6,820 nucleotides of DNA from positions 1 to 6,820 of the forward strand of contig PWJF01000463.1 in NCBI GenBank assembly GCA_003560935.1, written 5' to 3'. Made by a program: the position numbers and the translations under genes. Numbering within the stretch: the stretch's first letter is position 1; every line of letters begins with the position of its first letter. This DNA comes from Ignavibacteriales bacterium (GTDB lineage: Bacteria > Bacteroidota > Ignavibacteria > T3Sed10-11). Shown here piece after piece: positions 5,661 to 6,820 of the stretch. A model generated the notes under the pieces. The model was given only the letters and a program-made list of their open reading frames with translations. It made no database searches and had not been told where the DNA came from.

Positions 5661-6820
5661 TTACAGTAATGGTGCAATTACCAGAGAGACGACAGCCATT
5701 AGTTTAATTAAAATATTCATGGACGGACCCGATGTATCCTTGAACGGATCGCCGACGGTATCTCCGACAACTGCAGCTTTATGAACATCGGAACCTTTTC
5801 CACCGAGGTTACCTGCTTCTATATATTTCTTCGCATTGTCCCATGCACCTCCTGAATTTGCCATTAAGAGTGCAAGCAAGACACCGGTCAAAGTAGCCCC
5901 GCCGAGCATACCGCCTAGTGCTTCAGGTCCGAGCGTGAATCCGATGATGACCGGTGCAAGGACGGCGACCAAACCGGGTAATACCATTTCTTTTAATGCT
6001 GCAGCAGCGCTGATATCAACACATCGTGCAGTATCTGGTTTTGCTTTTCCTTCCATCAGTCCCGAAATTTCCCTGAATTGCCGGCGGACTTCTTCTATCA
6101 TTTTAAATGCAGCTTTTCCGACGGATGTCATTGTCATAGACGCTACGGCAAACGGAATGATTCCACCGATAAACAAACCAATAACCACCGTCGGCGATAT
6201 AAGATTAATCACCAATTCGGGACCGCCGGTTCCCAATGCGGTTGTATAGGCGGCATACAATGCAAGCGCCGTTAATGCCGCCGATCCGATAGCAAAACCT
6301 TTTCCGATGGCAGCGGTTGTGTTTCCGAGTGCATCCAGGCGGTCGGTAATAGAGCGAACCTCAGGACCGAGTTCCGCCATTTCGGAAATACCGCCTGCAT
6401 TATCTGCGACCGGACCGTATGCATCAACCGACATGGTAATGCCGACTGTTGCAAGCATACCTACCGCTGCAATGGCGATACCGTAGAGGAATGCAACCTC
6501 GTAGGCAATGAAAATCGCGCCACAGATGAGGAGCATCGGAATGATAACACTCTCCAAACCGATTGCAAAACCGGTAATTATGTTGGTTGCAACACCGGTT
6601 TTACTGGCATTTGCGATAGTTCGAATCGGTTTACCGGCCGTACAATACTCGGTGGAAAGGCCGATGAACGTACCGGCAAGAGCGCCGGAAAGTATTGCCC
6701 AGAATATGTTGTTTGACATCTCGAGGAGATTCACAACGATGAATGCCAGGACTAAAAATAGTATGTTACTCACAAATGCCGAGTATCGCAGGACCGCTGC
6801 GGGATCCATATTCTTCATAG
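5661..6820 (-). CDS. hppA: Membrane-bound ion-translocating pyrophosphatase, C-terminal part (5' partial)
   Basis: The frame stays open to the right edge, so the true start lies outside; full proteins have about 670-800 residues and at least 385 are here. The enzyme hydrolyses pyrophosphate and pumps H+ or Na+ across the membrane. Numbering from the Met at 6818: several hydrophobic segments, T-E-Y at 56-58, [12 protein letters not shown] at 132-143, [10 protein letters not shown] at 165-174, [14 protein letters not shown] at 321-334 and [14 protein letters not shown] at 352-365. The Asp- and Lys-rich motifs form the pyrophosphate/Mg2+ site. The protein ends in [10 protein letters not shown], the normal family end. 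Ala169 and Gly172 stand where K+-independent enzymes have Lys and Thr, so this is of the K+-dependent class. H+ versus Na+ transport cannot be decided, because the diagnostic Glu region is in the missing half. Confidence 0.96.
   Translation of the reverse strand, partial: MKNMDPAAVLRYSAFVSNILFLVLAFIVVNLLEMSNNIFWAILSGALAGTFIGLSTEYCTAGKPIRTIANASKTGVATNIITGFAIGLESVIIPMLLICGAIFIAYEVAFLYGIAIAAVGMLATVGITMSVDAYGPVADNAGGISEMAELGPEVRSITDRLDALGNTTAAIGKGFAIGSAALTALALYAAYTTALGTGGPELVINLISPTVVIGLFIGGIIPFAVASMTMTSVGKAAFKMIEEVRRQFREISGLMEGKAKPDTARCVDISAAAALKEMVLPGLVAVLAPVIIGFTLGPEALGGMLGGATLTGVLLALLMANSGGAWDNAKKYIEAGNLGGKGSDVHKAAVVGDTVGDPFKDTSGPSMNILIKLMAVVSLVIAPLL

Noticed and set aside
5836..6249. 137-codon open frame on the + strand
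   Set aside because: It is antisense to the well-conserved hppA coding region; its Pro/Ala/Ser-rich composition reflects the opposite strand.

Overview
This is a housekeeping stretch of a bacterial chromosome with all genes on the minus strand. Read in the direction of transcription, from high to low coordinates, the order is: the C-terminal part of a membrane-bound pyrophosphatase (hppA, cut by the right edge), rpsF (S6), ssb, rpsR (S18), rplI (L9), korA, korB, an intrinsic terminator, and nrnA (a DHH phosphoesterase, cut by the left edge). Coding density is high. The longest gap is about 94 bp (korB to nrnA) and no gene-free stretch reaches 300 bp. I saw no mobile element, CRISPR array, tRNA or rRNA.

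Organism: bacterial, with moderate GC by eye. The S6-SSB-S18-L9 order is common to many bacterial phyla. A two-subunit, ferredoxin-dependent 2-oxoacid oxidoreductase of the KorA (gamma-alpha fusion)/KorB type, next to a K+-dependent-type membrane pyrophosphatase, fits anaerobic or facultative members of the Chlorobi/Ignavibacteria and related FCB-type lineages. Several starts have good Shine-Dalgarno sequences, which is less typical of Bacteroidota proper. This placement is an inference; no marker here settles the phylum.

How the genes relate: hppA would use pyrophosphate hydrolysis to pump H+ or Na+. rpsF-ssb-rpsR-rplI is the classical ribosomal/replication cluster, with 33 to 76 bp gaps. 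korA and korB are translationally coupled and form one enzyme that interconverts a 2-oxoacid plus CoA with acyl-CoA, CO2 and reduced ferredoxin. Their transcript should end at a clear hairpin-plus-U-tract at 733-768. nrnA, a nanoRNase/pAp phosphatase, begins only 22 bp past that terminator.

I do not see a new biological system here. The points most worth a second look are: an SSB with no C-terminal acidic tip; a perfect 16-bp inverted repeat ending exactly at the window's left edge, which may be an assembly fold-back; a small hairpin over the rpsF ribosome binding site; and the very short leader between the kor terminator and nrnA.
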